Positions 35,150 to 44,523 of a stretch of 64,000 nt of DNA are shown one piece after another. A program made the position numbers and the translations under genes. The stretch lies in contig CAZFLX010000001.1 in assembly GCA_964519885.1 (NCBI GenBank), positions 62,001 to 126,000 of the forward strand. Reading direction: 5' to 3'. Positions within the stretch are counted from its first letter, which is position 1, and each line of letters begins with the position of its first letter. Below the pieces are notes generated by a model that saw only the letters and a list, made by a program, of their open reading frames with translations, was not told the DNA's origin and did not search any database. This DNA is from GCA-002282575 sp964519885. GTDB taxonomy: Bacteria; Pseudomonadota; Gammaproteobacteria; Thiomicrospirales; Thiomicrospiraceae.

Positions 35150-36462
35150 TGAAAACACCTGTCAGCGCGCGTCGCCTCGCCTTCGATATGCTCATGGCGG
35201 TGATTGTCGATAACGAATCACTCTCCGCCGTTTCACCCCGCCTGTTACCTCGTTTAAGCGAGGGGCGAGACCGAGCCTTTGCCTACCGCTTAACACTCGA
35301 CACACTACGCCAACTCAATCGACTGGCTTGGATGCGTGACCAACTGCTCGAACGCCCTTTTAAGGGCAAAGACATGGATATTGCCGTGCTATTGCTATTG
35401 GGTTTGGCGCAGCTGTGTGACGAATCTCTTGCGGTTCATGCCAGTCTGAATGAAACGGTTGAGCTGGCACGAGCGTTTAAGAAAAAGCCCTGGGCTGTTG
35501 GCGTAGTGAACGCTGTGTTGCGCAATTTTCAGCGTCAGCAAAGCGAATTAACGCAAAAAGCCAATCAACAGACGCCCTTAGCCACTGCTCATCCTGCTTG
35601 GTTCATTCAACAACTGCAACAAGCCTATCCTGAAAACTGGCAAACGATTTGTGAGGCGAACAATGAACCGGCAGCTTTATGCCTACGTTTAAAACCCCAG
35701 CTAAATTCAGCAGACTACATGGCTTCGCTAGCAGACAACCTCACTGCCAGTCACCATCCTGCACACTCCCAAGCAGTGCTACTCAATTCAACAGACGTCA
35801 CGCAATTGCCTGGGTTTGAGCAAGGCTGGTTTAGTGTGCAAGATGCCAGCGCACAATGGGCAGGGCATTTATTGCAACCCCAAGCGCATGAACGTATTTT
35901 AGATGCCTGCGCTGCACCTGGGGGCAAAACCACCCACCTATTAGAATTATGCGACAACCAATGTGACTTGACCGCTTTAGACATTGAAGCTACTCGTTTA
36001 GAACGCATCCAAGAAAACTTAACCCGCTTACAACTCAACGCCACGCTGAAGGTTGCCGATGCCACAGATACTCAATCTTGGTGGGATGGTCAGCTTTTTG
36101 ACGCCATTTTGCTAGACGCCCCCTGTTCTGCAACAGGCATTATTCGTCGTCATCCCGATATTAAATGGCACCGCAAGCCGGCTGATATTCGTGCACTCAA
36201 TGAAACCCAAGCGCTGTTACTAGACCAACTCTGGCCGCTGATCAAGCCATCTGGCAGGCTGTTGTACGCCACTTGCTCGGTGCTGCCCAGCGAAAATAAA
36301 GAACAAATTCAGTCCTTTTTGTCGCGTACTGAGGATGCACAACTGATCGTAACACCCATACCTGATGCGCTGGATACTGGCTTTGGTCAACAATTACTCC
36401 CTAGCCACAGTCGAGGGGGTGATGGTTTCTTCTATGCACTGCTACACAAGCGAGGAAACTAA
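35149..36462 (+). CDS. rsmB: 16S rRNA (cytosine-967 C5)-methyltransferase
   Basis: 437 residues from the ATG overlapping the fmt stop; a longer frame begins inside fmt. The N-terminal NusB-like RNA-binding domain (about 1-140) precedes a SAM-dependent methyltransferase with CAAPGGKTTHLLE, the LDAPCSATGIIRRHPD catalytic loop and the catalytic YATCSVLPSEN. Methylates C967 of 16S rRNA. The next gene starts three bases later. Confidence 0.96.
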   Translation: MKTPVSARRLAFDMLMAVIVDNESLSAVSPRLLPRLSEGRDRAFAYRLTLDTLRQLNRLAWMRDQLLERPFKGKDMDIAVLLLLGLAQLCDESLAVHASLNETVELARAFKKKPWAVGVVNAVLRNFQRQQSELTQKANQQTPLATAHPAWFIQQLQQAYPENWQTICEANNEPAALCLRLKPQLNSADYMASLADNLTASHHPAHSQAVLLNSTDVTQLPGFEQGWFSVQDASAQWAGHLLQPQAHERILDACAAPGGKTTHLLELCDNQCDLTALDIEATRLERIQENLTRLQLNATLKVADATDTQSWWDGQLFDAILLDAPCSATGIIRRHPDIKWHRKPADIRALNETQALLLDQLWPLIKPSGRLLYATCSVLPSENKEQIQSFLSRTEDAQLIVTPIPDALDTGFGQQLLPSHSRGGDGFFYALLHKRGN

Positions 36463-36465
36463 CTG

Positions 36466-37020
36466 ATGCGATTTCGCTGGTTATTATCTTTCCTATTGAT
36501 GAGCCTAAGCCAAGCCTTATGGGCAGATATGACCCGTGCCACGCCCCTCATGCCGAGTATCCAAGCACAACAATTGGTGGTCGACGGTCAAATCACCCTT
36601 GGTATGACCGCCACCATGGAAAAAGCCCTGCTACACGGTATAGCCATCGAATACAGCATTCAAGTAAAACTCATTGATCCGGATCAATGGTTTTGGCAAA
36701 ACACCTTAGCCAGTAAAAAAATGCGGGTGCGCCTTTCTTACGACCCACTGAAACAAACCTATCTGTTAAGCAATCTGACCTTATCCCGACTGAATACCGA
36801 TCGCGATTTATCGCGCGCACTCACCACACTGGGATCCATTCAGAGTTTTCCCTTAATTGATATTGAAAAATTGCAAGCCAACAAAGCCTATGCCCTGCAA
36901 CTTGAGGTGAGTTTAGAGCGCGACAGCCTGCCCAATGCCTTGCGTCTATCCAGTTTACTGGACAGCGAATGGCGTGTGAATTTAAGTGGGCATCCACAAC
37001 CTTGGACTTTTAAACCATGA
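36466..37020 (+). CDS. DUF4390 family exported protein
   Basis: 184 residues. A signal peptide (RWLLSFLLMSLSQALWA) precedes a beta-rich domain containing RLSYDPLKQTYLLSNL, typical of DUF4390. The family is almost always encoded just before an NtrY-like sensor kinase, as here, overlapping it by four bases (ATGA). Its function is unknown; a periplasmic partner of the kinase is a reasonable inference from constant linkage. Confidence 0.85.
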   Translation: MRFRWLLSFLLMSLSQALWADMTRATPLMPSIQAQQLVVDGQITLGMTATMEKALLHGIAIEYSIQVKLIDPDQWFWQNTLASKKMRVRLSYDPLKQTYLLSNLTLSRLNTDRDLSRALTTLGSIQSFPLIDIEKLQANKAYALQLEVSLERDSLPNALRLSSLLDSEWRVNLSGHPQPWTFKP

Positions 37021-39215
37021 AACGGCTAAGAGAAAAGTTTAAGCCTTACCGTTTCGTCCTCCTGATTGCGATTCTGTTAGTTTTTTCTCTAATTTTACTC
37101 AGTCAAAGCCTGCAAACCGCCCAAGACTTCACCAACACTTATGGCGCCTTACTGCTGATCAATTTGCTGGGCGCATTAATTCTGTTAGCTTGGTTGGCTT
37201 TCAATCTTTGGCAATTAAAACAAGACATTGTTCGGCAAACCCCTGGCTCTAAACTCCAAATTCGTTTAGTGGGTGTGTTGGTTTTGTTGATTGGCATTCC
37301 GATGTTGGTGGCTTTCTTTTTCGCTCGCCATGTCATTCACCAAAGTGTCGAAAACTGGTTCGATACCCAAACTGAAGAAGTCCTACAAGACGCCTTAACG
37401 CTCAGTCGTAGCTTGCTCGACTTAAAAACACGAGACAGCCTTAATCGCTTAGAGGGTTTAATTCAACTCAATAAAGAAGAGCTCATCAATCAACCGACCT
37501 TCGCCTTGACCAGCGTGGCAGAGATGCTGGGTGATCGCAATACCGACATCACGCTATTTTCCAGCGCCGGGCAAGTCATCGCTACCGCCAGCATTGACAC
37601 CATTAATACCAATAGCCTATTACCGCAACCCTTACCTGAGCACATTTTGCAGCAGGTTCGTCAAGGCACACCCTATGCGGCTTTAGATGCGGATCCCCTG
37701 TCGGATGGCACCGTGAGTAGCTTTATTCGTATTGTGTTGCCGATTAGAGATCCCAATCAACGTATTCCCTCGTTATTACAAGCGCAATTCCATTTACCCG
37801 ACGAACTGCGTCAACAAACCGACCGCGTTAGTAAAGCCAATGCTCAGTACCAAACGCTGGCTTTTTTACGTGAACCCTTAAAAACGTCGGTAACCATTAA
37901 CTTGGCGCTGGTGGTATTACTGACACTACTTGGCGCGGTACTGGCAGGTATTCAGGCCACGCGTAACTTTATTCGCCCCGTTAGTGAACTCACACAGGGT
38001 ACGCGCAATATTGCCAAAGGGGATTATAGTCAACGCTTAGAAACTGACCGTCATGATGAACTGGGCGATTTGATGCACACCTTCAATGATATGGCGGAAC
38101 AAATCCAAAAATCCCGTGATGAGTTGCGTCGAAGCCAGCTCACCGCTGAAGGGCAAAAACGCTATTTGCAAATTCTGCTTAACCAAATTACCGCTGGGGT
38201 ACTCACCTGCGATCCCAAATTGAGGCTCCGCACGGCGAATAATGCTGCCTCACGTTTACTTGGCACCAGCTTAGACAGCCAACTCGGCTTGACTCTAACG
38301 GAACTGGTAGAAAAACACAGTCCCTTGTCTCCCTTTATCGAAGCCATTGAAAGTGCCGCCCAAGAACTTGCACCCCAAAGTGAAAAAGCTTGGGAAAACC
38401 AAATTTCCATCGATGCCGCTGATAGTCGTCACATTCTGATGCTTCGTGTTAACCGACTGCCCGACTTGTTGCATACCTCGGGTGGTTTGTTAGTGGTATT
38501 TGATGATATTACCGCCATTGTGCAATCGCAACGCTACGCTGCCTGGCAAGATATTGCCCGACGTTTAGCACATGAAATTAAAAACCCACTCACACCCATT
38601 CAATTGGCTGCCGATCGCATGCGCTATCGTTTACTCGATCATTTGAATGAAGAAGATGCCCGCATTCTCGATCGCGCCACCCATACCATTATTCAGCAAG
38701 TCGATTCGATGAAGCGACTGGTACAAGACTTTTCCGATTTCGCCAAAAGTCCGAAAGTGGTGATGCAGCAAATTGATTTGAATAACTTTATTCAAGACAT
38801 GGCGATTATGTATCCGCTCACCGAAAAACAACGCATGCGTATTCAATTAGAACTGGATCATCATTGTCCTCACATCATTGCCGATTTAGGTCGCTTGCGC
38901 CAAATGTTCCATAACTTGATTAAAAACGCCATTGAAGCCAGTGAAAAAGAAGATCAACCCAACCTCATTATCAGCACGCAATGCGATAAAGAACAGCTTC
39001 AACTGAGTTTTATTGACAATGGCCCCGGTATTCCCGAAGACCTACGCCTGTGGATTTTTGAACCCTATTCCACCAACAAACCTAAGGGAACAGGGCTAGG
39101 CATGGCGATTGTTAAACGGATTCTCGATGAACACCAAGCCAGCATTAGCATTGGCAGCAATGACCCACATGGTGCTAAAATTGTCATTTCATTCCCCTTA
39201 AACCCACAAGGTTAA
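37017..39215 (+). CDS. ntrY: NtrY-type sensor histidine kinase
   Basis: 732 residues. Membrane helices are at about residues 14-33, 47-67, 82-102 and 291-312, with a long periplasmic sensor region between the third and fourth. HAMP (about 313-365), PAS (about 383-490), then the kinase: H-box RRLAHEIKNPLTP, N-box NLIKNAIEA, G1 DNGPGIP and G2 GTGLGMAIV. It should phosphorylate the adjacent NtrX-type regulator. NtrYX systems respond to nitrogen or redox state and often sit by trkAH, as here. The signal here is not known. The start overlaps the DUF4390 gene. Confidence 0.92.
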   Translation: MKRLREKFKPYRFVLLIAILLVFSLILLSQSLQTAQDFTNTYGALLLINLLGALILLAWLAFNLWQLKQDIVRQTPGSKLQIRLVGVLVLLIGIPMLVAFFFARHVIHQSVENWFDTQTEEVLQDALTLSRSLLDLKTRDSLNRLEGLIQLNKEELINQPTFALTSVAEMLGDRNTDITLFSSAGQVIATASIDTINTNSLLPQPLPEHILQQVRQGTPYAALDADPLSDGTVSSFIRIVLPIRDPNQRIPSLLQAQFHLPDELRQQTDRVSKANAQYQTLAFLREPLKTSVTINLALVVLLTLLGAVLAGIQATRNFIRPVSELTQGTRNIAKGDYSQRLETDRHDELGDLMHTFNDMAEQIQKSRDELRRSQLTAEGQKRYLQILLNQITAGVLTCDPKLRLRTANNAASRLLGTSLDSQLGLTLTELVEKHSPLSPFIEAIESAAQELAPQSEKAWENQISIDAADSRHILMLRVNRLPDLLHTSGGLLVVFDDITAIVQSQRYAAWQDIARRLAHEIKNPLTPIQLAADRMRYRLLDHLNEEDARILDRATHTIIQQVDSMKRLVQDFSDFAKSPKVVMQQIDLNNFIQDMAIMYPLTEKQRMRIQLELDHHCPHIIADLGRLRQMFHNLIKNAIEASEKEDQPNLIISTQCDKEQLQLSFIDNGPGIPEDLRLWIFEPYSTNKPKGTGLGMAIVKRILDEHQASISIGSNDPHGAKIVISFPLNPQG

Positions 39216-39217
39216 TC

Positions 39218-40561
39218 ATGAGTAAGGCACATATTCTCGTTATCGACGATGAACCCGATATCACTACCCTCATACAAGACATTTTGGAAGACGAGGGTTA
39301 TCAAGTCGATGTCGCCAATACCGGCAATCAAGGTCGTGACCTTGCCCAACGCAGCAACTACGATTTACTGCTGCTCGATGTCTGGTTACCGGATATTGAT
39401 GGCATCAGCCTGCTTAAGGAATTTCTGGTATTACCCCACGCTCCCTCTATGGTGATGATGTCGGGTCATGCCACCATTGAAACCGCAGTAGAAGCAACCA
39501 AACTGGGCGCTGTTGACTTTCTAGAAAAACCTCTTTCTTTAGCAAGACTATTAGCAACGGTTGAGCATGCTCTAGCCGAGCGAGACTTAGCCAGCACCCT
39601 TTCGCACAGTGATGTGCCCAGCCAAGAAGGTCCGATTGGTCGCTCTGCTGCCATTAAACAGTTGCGCGAACAGATTAAAAAACTAGCTCCCCTAGATGCG
39701 CCAGTACTGATTGAAGGCGAAGCAGGCAGTGGTAAAAAACTCGCCGCCTACGCCCTGCACCGTACCAGCCCCGAAAGAGGCAAGCCCTTTGCCATGGTCA
39801 CTGCCGCACAACTCAACGACCCGATTACCTTTAGTGAATGGGTCGGCGCTGACAGTGATGGCAAACTCGCCCAAGCTAAGGGCGGCACCATTGTCATTGA
39901 AGATGTGGATACGCTTACCCCGCAAACCCAACAATGGTTAGATTTGTGGCTCAGTAGTGGCATGATGATGCGTCTGGATGGACAACAAGTTCCCTTGCCG
40001 GCTCGCATCATTGCCCTTACCCTATCGCCTCTAGTACCCTTGGTTTCTCAACACCGTTTTAAGGACGAGCTTTACTATCGGCTGTCTGTGCTCAGCCTAA
40101 CCATGCCCCCCTTGCGAGATCGCAAGGAGGACATTCCTGAGTTGCTAGATTATTACATTGACCATTTTGTCCGTCAGCACAACCTAAAATATCGACGCTT
40201 TGGTATCGCGGCACAAAACATTCTGCGTCAACATACTTGGCCGGGTAACGTGCGCGAATTAAAAAATCTGGTACATCGCTTATTGCTTCTGGGCGGGGAT
40301 GAAACCATCGGTGAACAAGAAATCCAGCAAGCGCTGATGGCACAGCAGAACAACGATGACAAAAGCCATCCTTGCCCACTCAATCTGAATTTGCCGCTGA
40401 AAGAGGCTCGCGAAGCCTTTGAACGTCGTTACTTAACTGAATTACTGGTTAACACCCAAGGCTCAGTATCTGAAACGGCACGCTTAGCGGGTCTTGAACG
40501 AACGCACCTGTATCGTAAACTGAAAAGCCTCAATATTGACCTTCATACAGGGAATAATTGA
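39218..40561 (+). CDS. ntrX: NtrX-type response regulator with degenerate AAA+ domain
   Basis: 447 residues. The receiver domain has the phospho-acceptor Asp54 (LLLDVWLPDIDG) with Lys104 (FLEKPLS). The AAA+ domain retains Walker A GEAGSGKK (167-174), but the segment that should hold the sigma-54-contacting GAFTGA loop (about 201-221) is shortened and lacks it, and Walker B reads GGTIVIEDVD with the usual Asp-Glu pair replaced by Glu-Asp. The C-terminus has a Fis-type helix-turn-helix (ETARLAGLERTHLYRKL). It probably acts without sigma-54, as some NtrX/NtrC relatives do. It follows ntrY by two bases and overlaps trkA. Confidence 0.9.
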   Translation: MSKAHILVIDDEPDITTLIQDILEDEGYQVDVANTGNQGRDLAQRSNYDLLLLDVWLPDIDGISLLKEFLVLPHAPSMVMMSGHATIETAVEATKLGAVDFLEKPLSLARLLATVEHALAERDLASTLSHSDVPSQEGPIGRSAAIKQLREQIKKLAPLDAPVLIEGEAGSGKKLAAYALHRTSPERGKPFAMVTAAQLNDPITFSEWVGADSDGKLAQAKGGTIVIEDVDTLTPQTQQWLDLWLSSGMMMRLDGQQVPLPARIIALTLSPLVPLVSQHRFKDELYYRLSVLSLTMPPLRDRKEDIPELLDYYIDHFVRQHNLKYRRFGIAAQNILRQHTWPGNVRELKNLVHRLLLLGGDETIGEQEIQQALMAQQNNDDKSHPCPLNLNLPLKEAREAFERRYLTELLVNTQGSVSETARLAGLERTHLYRKLKSLNIDLHTGNN

Positions 40562-41946
40562 TGAATATTATCATTCTGGGTGCAGGTCAAGTTGGCTCTG
40601 CATTAGCGCAGTTTTTAGCTAAAGAGAATAACAATATCACCATTGTCGATACCGACACGCAACGTCTACAGAAACTGCAAGACCACATCGATATTCGCAC
40701 TGTCGTCGGTCATGCCGCCTATCCAGCCATTTTGGAGCAAGCCGGCGCTGAAGATGCGGACATGCTGATCGCTGTCACGCCCAGCGACGAAGTCAACTTG
40801 CTGGCTTGCCAGATCGCCAAAATATTATTCAAGATTCCCGATAAAATTGCCCGTATTCGACGCAGTGAATACATTACCCACCCCGAACTCTTCGATGAAA
40901 ACTTTTCTGCCGATGCCATGGCGATTAACACCATCATCAGCCCCGAAGTCTTAGTCACACGCTATATCGAACAATTGATTCGCTATCCCGGCTCACTGCA
41001 AGTACTCGATTTTGCCGACGGTAAACTACGTTTAGTGGGCTTGCGCGTGCGTTCAACCGGTCCGATGTTAGGACAAACCATTCGTGATGTCACCGCTAAA
41101 TTATCACAACAGCAAGAAATCCGCATTGTGGCCATTTACCGCAACAATGCCGCCATTGCTCCCGATGGTGACACCATGTTTATCGAAGGTGACGAGGTTT
41201 TCTTTTTAGCCCAAGCGGATGCCATTATTGGTATCATGCGCAAACTACAACGCCAAGACTTACCCTATCGTAAAATTTTTATTGCCGGTGGAGGCAATGT
41301 GGGTTTGCGACTCGCTAAGTCGTTAGAACAAGACTTTCAAGTTAAACTCTTAGAACACAATCTGGGACGTTGTCGCGAAATTGCCGAGGAACTCAGTAGT
41401 GCCGTGGTGCTTCATGGTGACGCCATGGATCGCGCCCTGTTGTTAGAGGAAAATATTGACCATACCGATCTGTTCATTGGTGTCACCAACCATGACGAAG
41501 CCAATATCCTGGCGTCAATGTTCGCCAAACAGTTGGGTGCACGCAAAATCATGACGCTGGTGAATAACAGCGATTATGTGAATATGATTCAAGATGACAA
41601 AATTGATATTGCCATATCTGCTGACCAAATTACCGTATCGAGTTTGCTGGCCAAGGTTCGTCAAGGTAGCACTGCGGTGGTGCACACCTTGCGTCGTGGT
41701 GCAGCAGAAGCGATTGAGGTCATCATTCATGGTAGTGAAAACACCTCTAACGTTGTCGGCAAATCGGTGGAAGACATTCAGTGGCCACCAGCGACCCTCG
41801 TCGGTGCCATTGTCCGCGACGAACAGGTATTGATGGCCCATCATGATACGGTGATTGAATCGGGTGATCATGTGGTGCTATTTGTTGCAGACAGTGAACA
41901 AGTTCTGGCCATTGAGAAATTGGTCACTCCGAAAAAATTGACCTAA
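40561..41946 (+). CDS. trkA: Trk potassium uptake system NAD-binding protein TrkA
   Basis: 461 residues from the ATG overlapping the ntrX TGA by one base. TrkA is the cytoplasmic gate of the TrkH channel. Two RCK units are seen: each has an NAD-binding Rossmann motif (IIILGAGQVGSALA near residue 3, and IFIAGGGNVGLRLAKSL near 235) and a C-terminal TrkA_C subdomain (LGQTIRDV, and VVGKSVEDIQW). The gene follows ntrYX, an order known in beta- and some gammaproteobacteria. Confidence 0.96.
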   Translation: MNIIILGAGQVGSALAQFLAKENNNITIVDTDTQRLQKLQDHIDIRTVVGHAAYPAILEQAGAEDADMLIAVTPSDEVNLLACQIAKILFKIPDKIARIRRSEYITHPELFDENFSADAMAINTIISPEVLVTRYIEQLIRYPGSLQVLDFADGKLRLVGLRVRSTGPMLGQTIRDVTAKLSQQQEIRIVAIYRNNAAIAPDGDTMFIEGDEVFFLAQADAIIGIMRKLQRQDLPYRKIFIAGGGNVGLRLAKSLEQDFQVKLLEHNLGRCREIAEELSSAVVLHGDAMDRALLLEENIDHTDLFIGVTNHDEANILASMFAKQLGARKIMTLVNNSDYVNMIQDDKIDIAISADQITVSSLLAKVRQGSTAVVHTLRRGAAEAIEVIIHGSENTSNVVGKSVEDIQWPPATLVGAIVRDEQVLMAHHDTVIESGDHVVLFVADSEQVLAIEKLVTPKKLT

Positions 41947-41961
41947 AGGCACCGCTTAGTC

Positions 41962-43416
41962 ATGGATTTAAAAGTTATTCAACGCATTTTAGGCTTTCTG
42001 CTGATGGTATTCAGCGTCACGCTGTTACCCCCTATTATGGTCGATTTGATCTATCAAGAAGGTCGTTGGACTAACTTTTTCTTTCCATTGTTACTCAACC
42101 TAAGCGTGGGGTTTTTACTCTGGTATCCCGCTCGACGTAATCGAAGTGAAATGCGCATTCGGGATGGTTTCTTTATTTCAGCGATGTTTTGGGTGGTACT
42201 GTCGTTGGTGGCCAGTACCCCATTTCAACTCACCCCGGAACTACAACTTTCTTTTACCGATGCCGTTTTTGAGGCCACCAGCGGACTCACCTCAACCGGC
42301 GCGACGGTGATTACCGGTTTAGATCAACTGCCGCACGGTATTTTATATTATCGCCAACAACTTAACTGGTTAGGTGGATTAGGTATCGTCGTCTTAGCTG
42401 TTGCCATTCTGCCCATGCTCGGAGTTGGTGGTATGCAACTCTATAAAACCGAAATGTCTGGTCCTTCTAAAAACGATAAAATGGCGCCTCGCATTGCCGA
42501 AACCGCACGCGGTTTATGGATCGTTTATGTATCACTCACTGCAGTCTGTATCAGTGCTTTTTGGTTGGGTGGCATGAATCTATTTGATGCCGTGGGTTAT
42601 GCCTTTTCAGTCATGTCTTTGGGCGGATTCTCACCCCATGATGCCAGCATGGGATACTACAATACCCCCTACTTGCTGTTCGTTGGCGGGCTGTTTATTT
42701 TAATCAGTGGTATTAACTTTACCCTACACTTTACCGCTTGGCGTAGCATGGGAATTGGTCATTATTGGCGCAATCCCGAAGTGCGCATGTATCTACTCAT
42801 TGTGAGTATTGCCACCTTCATCATCTCATTAACCCTGTGGCATCACGATGTTTATGACTCTTTTGAGTTGGCTTTTCTGAATGGTTTTTTTAACATGATT
42901 AGCGTCATGACCACCACGGGACTCACCACTCATGATCTTTCTAGCTGGCCAATGTTTATCCCCGTGTTGCTCATTATGCTCAGTTTCATTGGCGGTTCGG
43001 CCGGTTCAACAGCCGGCGGCATAAAAATTGTGCGTATATTGTTGCTATGGAAACAAGGGATGCGCGAGCTTTATCGACTGGTTCACCCTAATTCGGTAGT
43101 TCCAATCAAATTAGGCGCGCAAACTGTCCCAGATAGCGTGATTAGTGCCGTTTGGGCATTTTTTGCCTTGTATATTTTCACTGCCGCCTTTATCACTCTC
43201 CTGTTTATGGCCACAGGACTGGATTTTTTTAGCGCCTTCGCCACCACCGCAGGCACCTTAAACAACATGGGGGTTGGATTAGGCGGAAGTGTGAGTGGCG
43301 GCTTTGCCGTCCTTTCGGACACAGCAACTTGGATAGGCACTTTTGCCATGTTATTAGGACGTTTAGAATTATTCACACTGCTGGTGTTATTTACCCGTGC
43401 CTTTTGGCGGGGTTAA
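41962..43416 (+). CDS. trkH: Trk potassium channel subunit TrkH
   Basis: 484 residues of a polytopic inner-membrane protein with the four-fold pore repeat. Selectivity-filter-type segments are ATSGLTSTGATVITGLD, VMSLGGFSPHD, SVMTTTGLTTHD and TAGTLNNMGVGLG, each with the key glycine. With TrkA it takes up K+ driven by the proton gradient and ATP. The gene converges on lptG with the two stop codons overlapping by four bases. Confidence 0.96.
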   Translation: MDLKVIQRILGFLLMVFSVTLLPPIMVDLIYQEGRWTNFFFPLLLNLSVGFLLWYPARRNRSEMRIRDGFFISAMFWVVLSLVASTPFQLTPELQLSFTDAVFEATSGLTSTGATVITGLDQLPHGILYYRQQLNWLGGLGIVVLAVAILPMLGVGGMQLYKTEMSGPSKNDKMAPRIAETARGLWIVYVSLTAVCISAFWLGGMNLFDAVGYAFSVMSLGGFSPHDASMGYYNTPYLLFVGGLFILISGINFTLHFTAWRSMGIGHYWRNPEVRMYLLIVSIATFIISLTLWHHDVYDSFELAFLNGFFNMISVMTTTGLTTHDLSSWPMFIPVLLIMLSFIGGSAGSTAGGIKIVRILLLWKQGMRELYRLVHPNSVVPIKLGAQTVPDSVISAVWAFFALYIFTAAFITLLFMATGLDFFSAFATTAGTLNNMGVGLGGSVSGGFAVLSDTATWIGTFAMLLGRLELFTLLVLFTRAFWRG

Positions 43417-44522
43417 CGCATACGGGTGAGTATGCTCAAACTGACCAATAAAATGAGACTGGGTAGCAAGAGTGCCGACACAGAAGCAGGTAAATTCGCT
43501 AAGGCGGCCATATCGCCAACGACACGATTGACCAAAAAGAACACCAAACCAATCACAATACCCAAGAGTACCCGTCCACCCATGCTGGCACTTCGCCCTG
43601 CACTAAGTAATAAGGTTAAGGCAAGCGCCAGCATCGCCAGCAATGAAATAGGATGTGCCAGCTTACGCCATAACGCCAATTCTAGTGTTTGTGTTTGCAA
43701 GCCACTGGCTTTCATTTGTTCAATTTGTGAGGTTAATTCAAACCAAGACCAGTTTTTCTTATCCTGCGCCATTAATGACAAGGCCATGGGTTCGAAAGGT
43801 AGGCTCATCACCTGTTCGTTCAGCTGCTTTTCATGCCAAGTTAAGCCGACAAAAGGAAACTGAGCGTCAATCGTCTCAGAACTCAACCATTGCTCACGCA
43901 CCTGATTCAATCGCCACTGATTGCTTTGTGCATCGAACTGGGCGGTTTGTGCTTGAATAATGTGATAGCTGTCTTTCGTCGTATCTAAGGCATAAATCAC
44001 CACACCCGCCAAGGAATCTTGAGTGATTACCCTCTGAGCACTGATATAACGACGTTGATCCTTAGTCCAAAATCCAGAATCACCCGCTAAAGAAAGGTGT
44101 TGTGCGCCATTGACTAAGCGCAACTGCATGGCAGTCTTTTCAGCCCAAGGCGCTACATACTCCCCCAGCATTAACATCGCCAGCCATAACACAAACAGAC
44201 CTTTACTTAACGCCCACAGTATGCGTGAAGGCGACCAGCCACTGGCACGAATAATGGTCAACTCGCTTTGCGCTGCCAGCTGCCCCATTCCTGCCAAGAC
44301 ACCAATCAATAACGCCATGGGAAAAACTTCATAGGCATAGGCAGGCATTTTGAGTAAGGCAAACATCAGTGCTTTGCTTAACGGATAAGTCTCCGATAAT
44401 CGCCCTAACTGAGCCAACAATTCCGAAAAGCCCAACAAAGCGGTCAACAATAGCATCGCCGCTAACACAGCCCAGACAACCGATTTGGCAAGATAACGCT
44501 CGATTTTCCCAAAGATCATCAT
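43413..44522 (-). CDS. lptG: LPS export ABC transporter permease LptG
   Basis: 369 residues. Six membrane helices in YjgP/YjgQ arrangement: three near the N-terminus (IERYLAKSVVWAVLAAMLLL onward), a large periplasmic beta-jellyroll domain (about 125-260), and three near the C-terminus. With LptF and LptB it extracts lipopolysaccharide from the inner membrane. The QSELTIIRASGWSPSRI loop contacts the ATPase. It follows lptF by one base and shares its stop region with the convergent trkH. Confidence 0.93.
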   Translation of the reverse strand: MMIFGKIERYLAKSVVWAVLAAMLLLTALLGFSELLAQLGRLSETYPLSKALMFALLKMPAYAYEVFPMALLIGVLAGMGQLAAQSELTIIRASGWSPSRILWALSKGLFVLWLAMLMLGEYVAPWAEKTAMQLRLVNGAQHLSLAGDSGFWTKDQRRYISAQRVITQDSLAGVVIYALDTTKDSYHIIQAQTAQFDAQSNQWRLNQVREQWLSSETIDAQFPFVGLTWHEKQLNEQVMSLPFEPMALSLMAQDKKNWSWFELTSQIEQMKASGLQTQTLELALWRKLAHPISLLAMLALALTLLLSAGRSASMGGRVLLGIVIGLVFFLVNRVVGDMAALANLPASVSALLLPSLILLVSLSILTRMR

Positions 44523-44523
44523 C

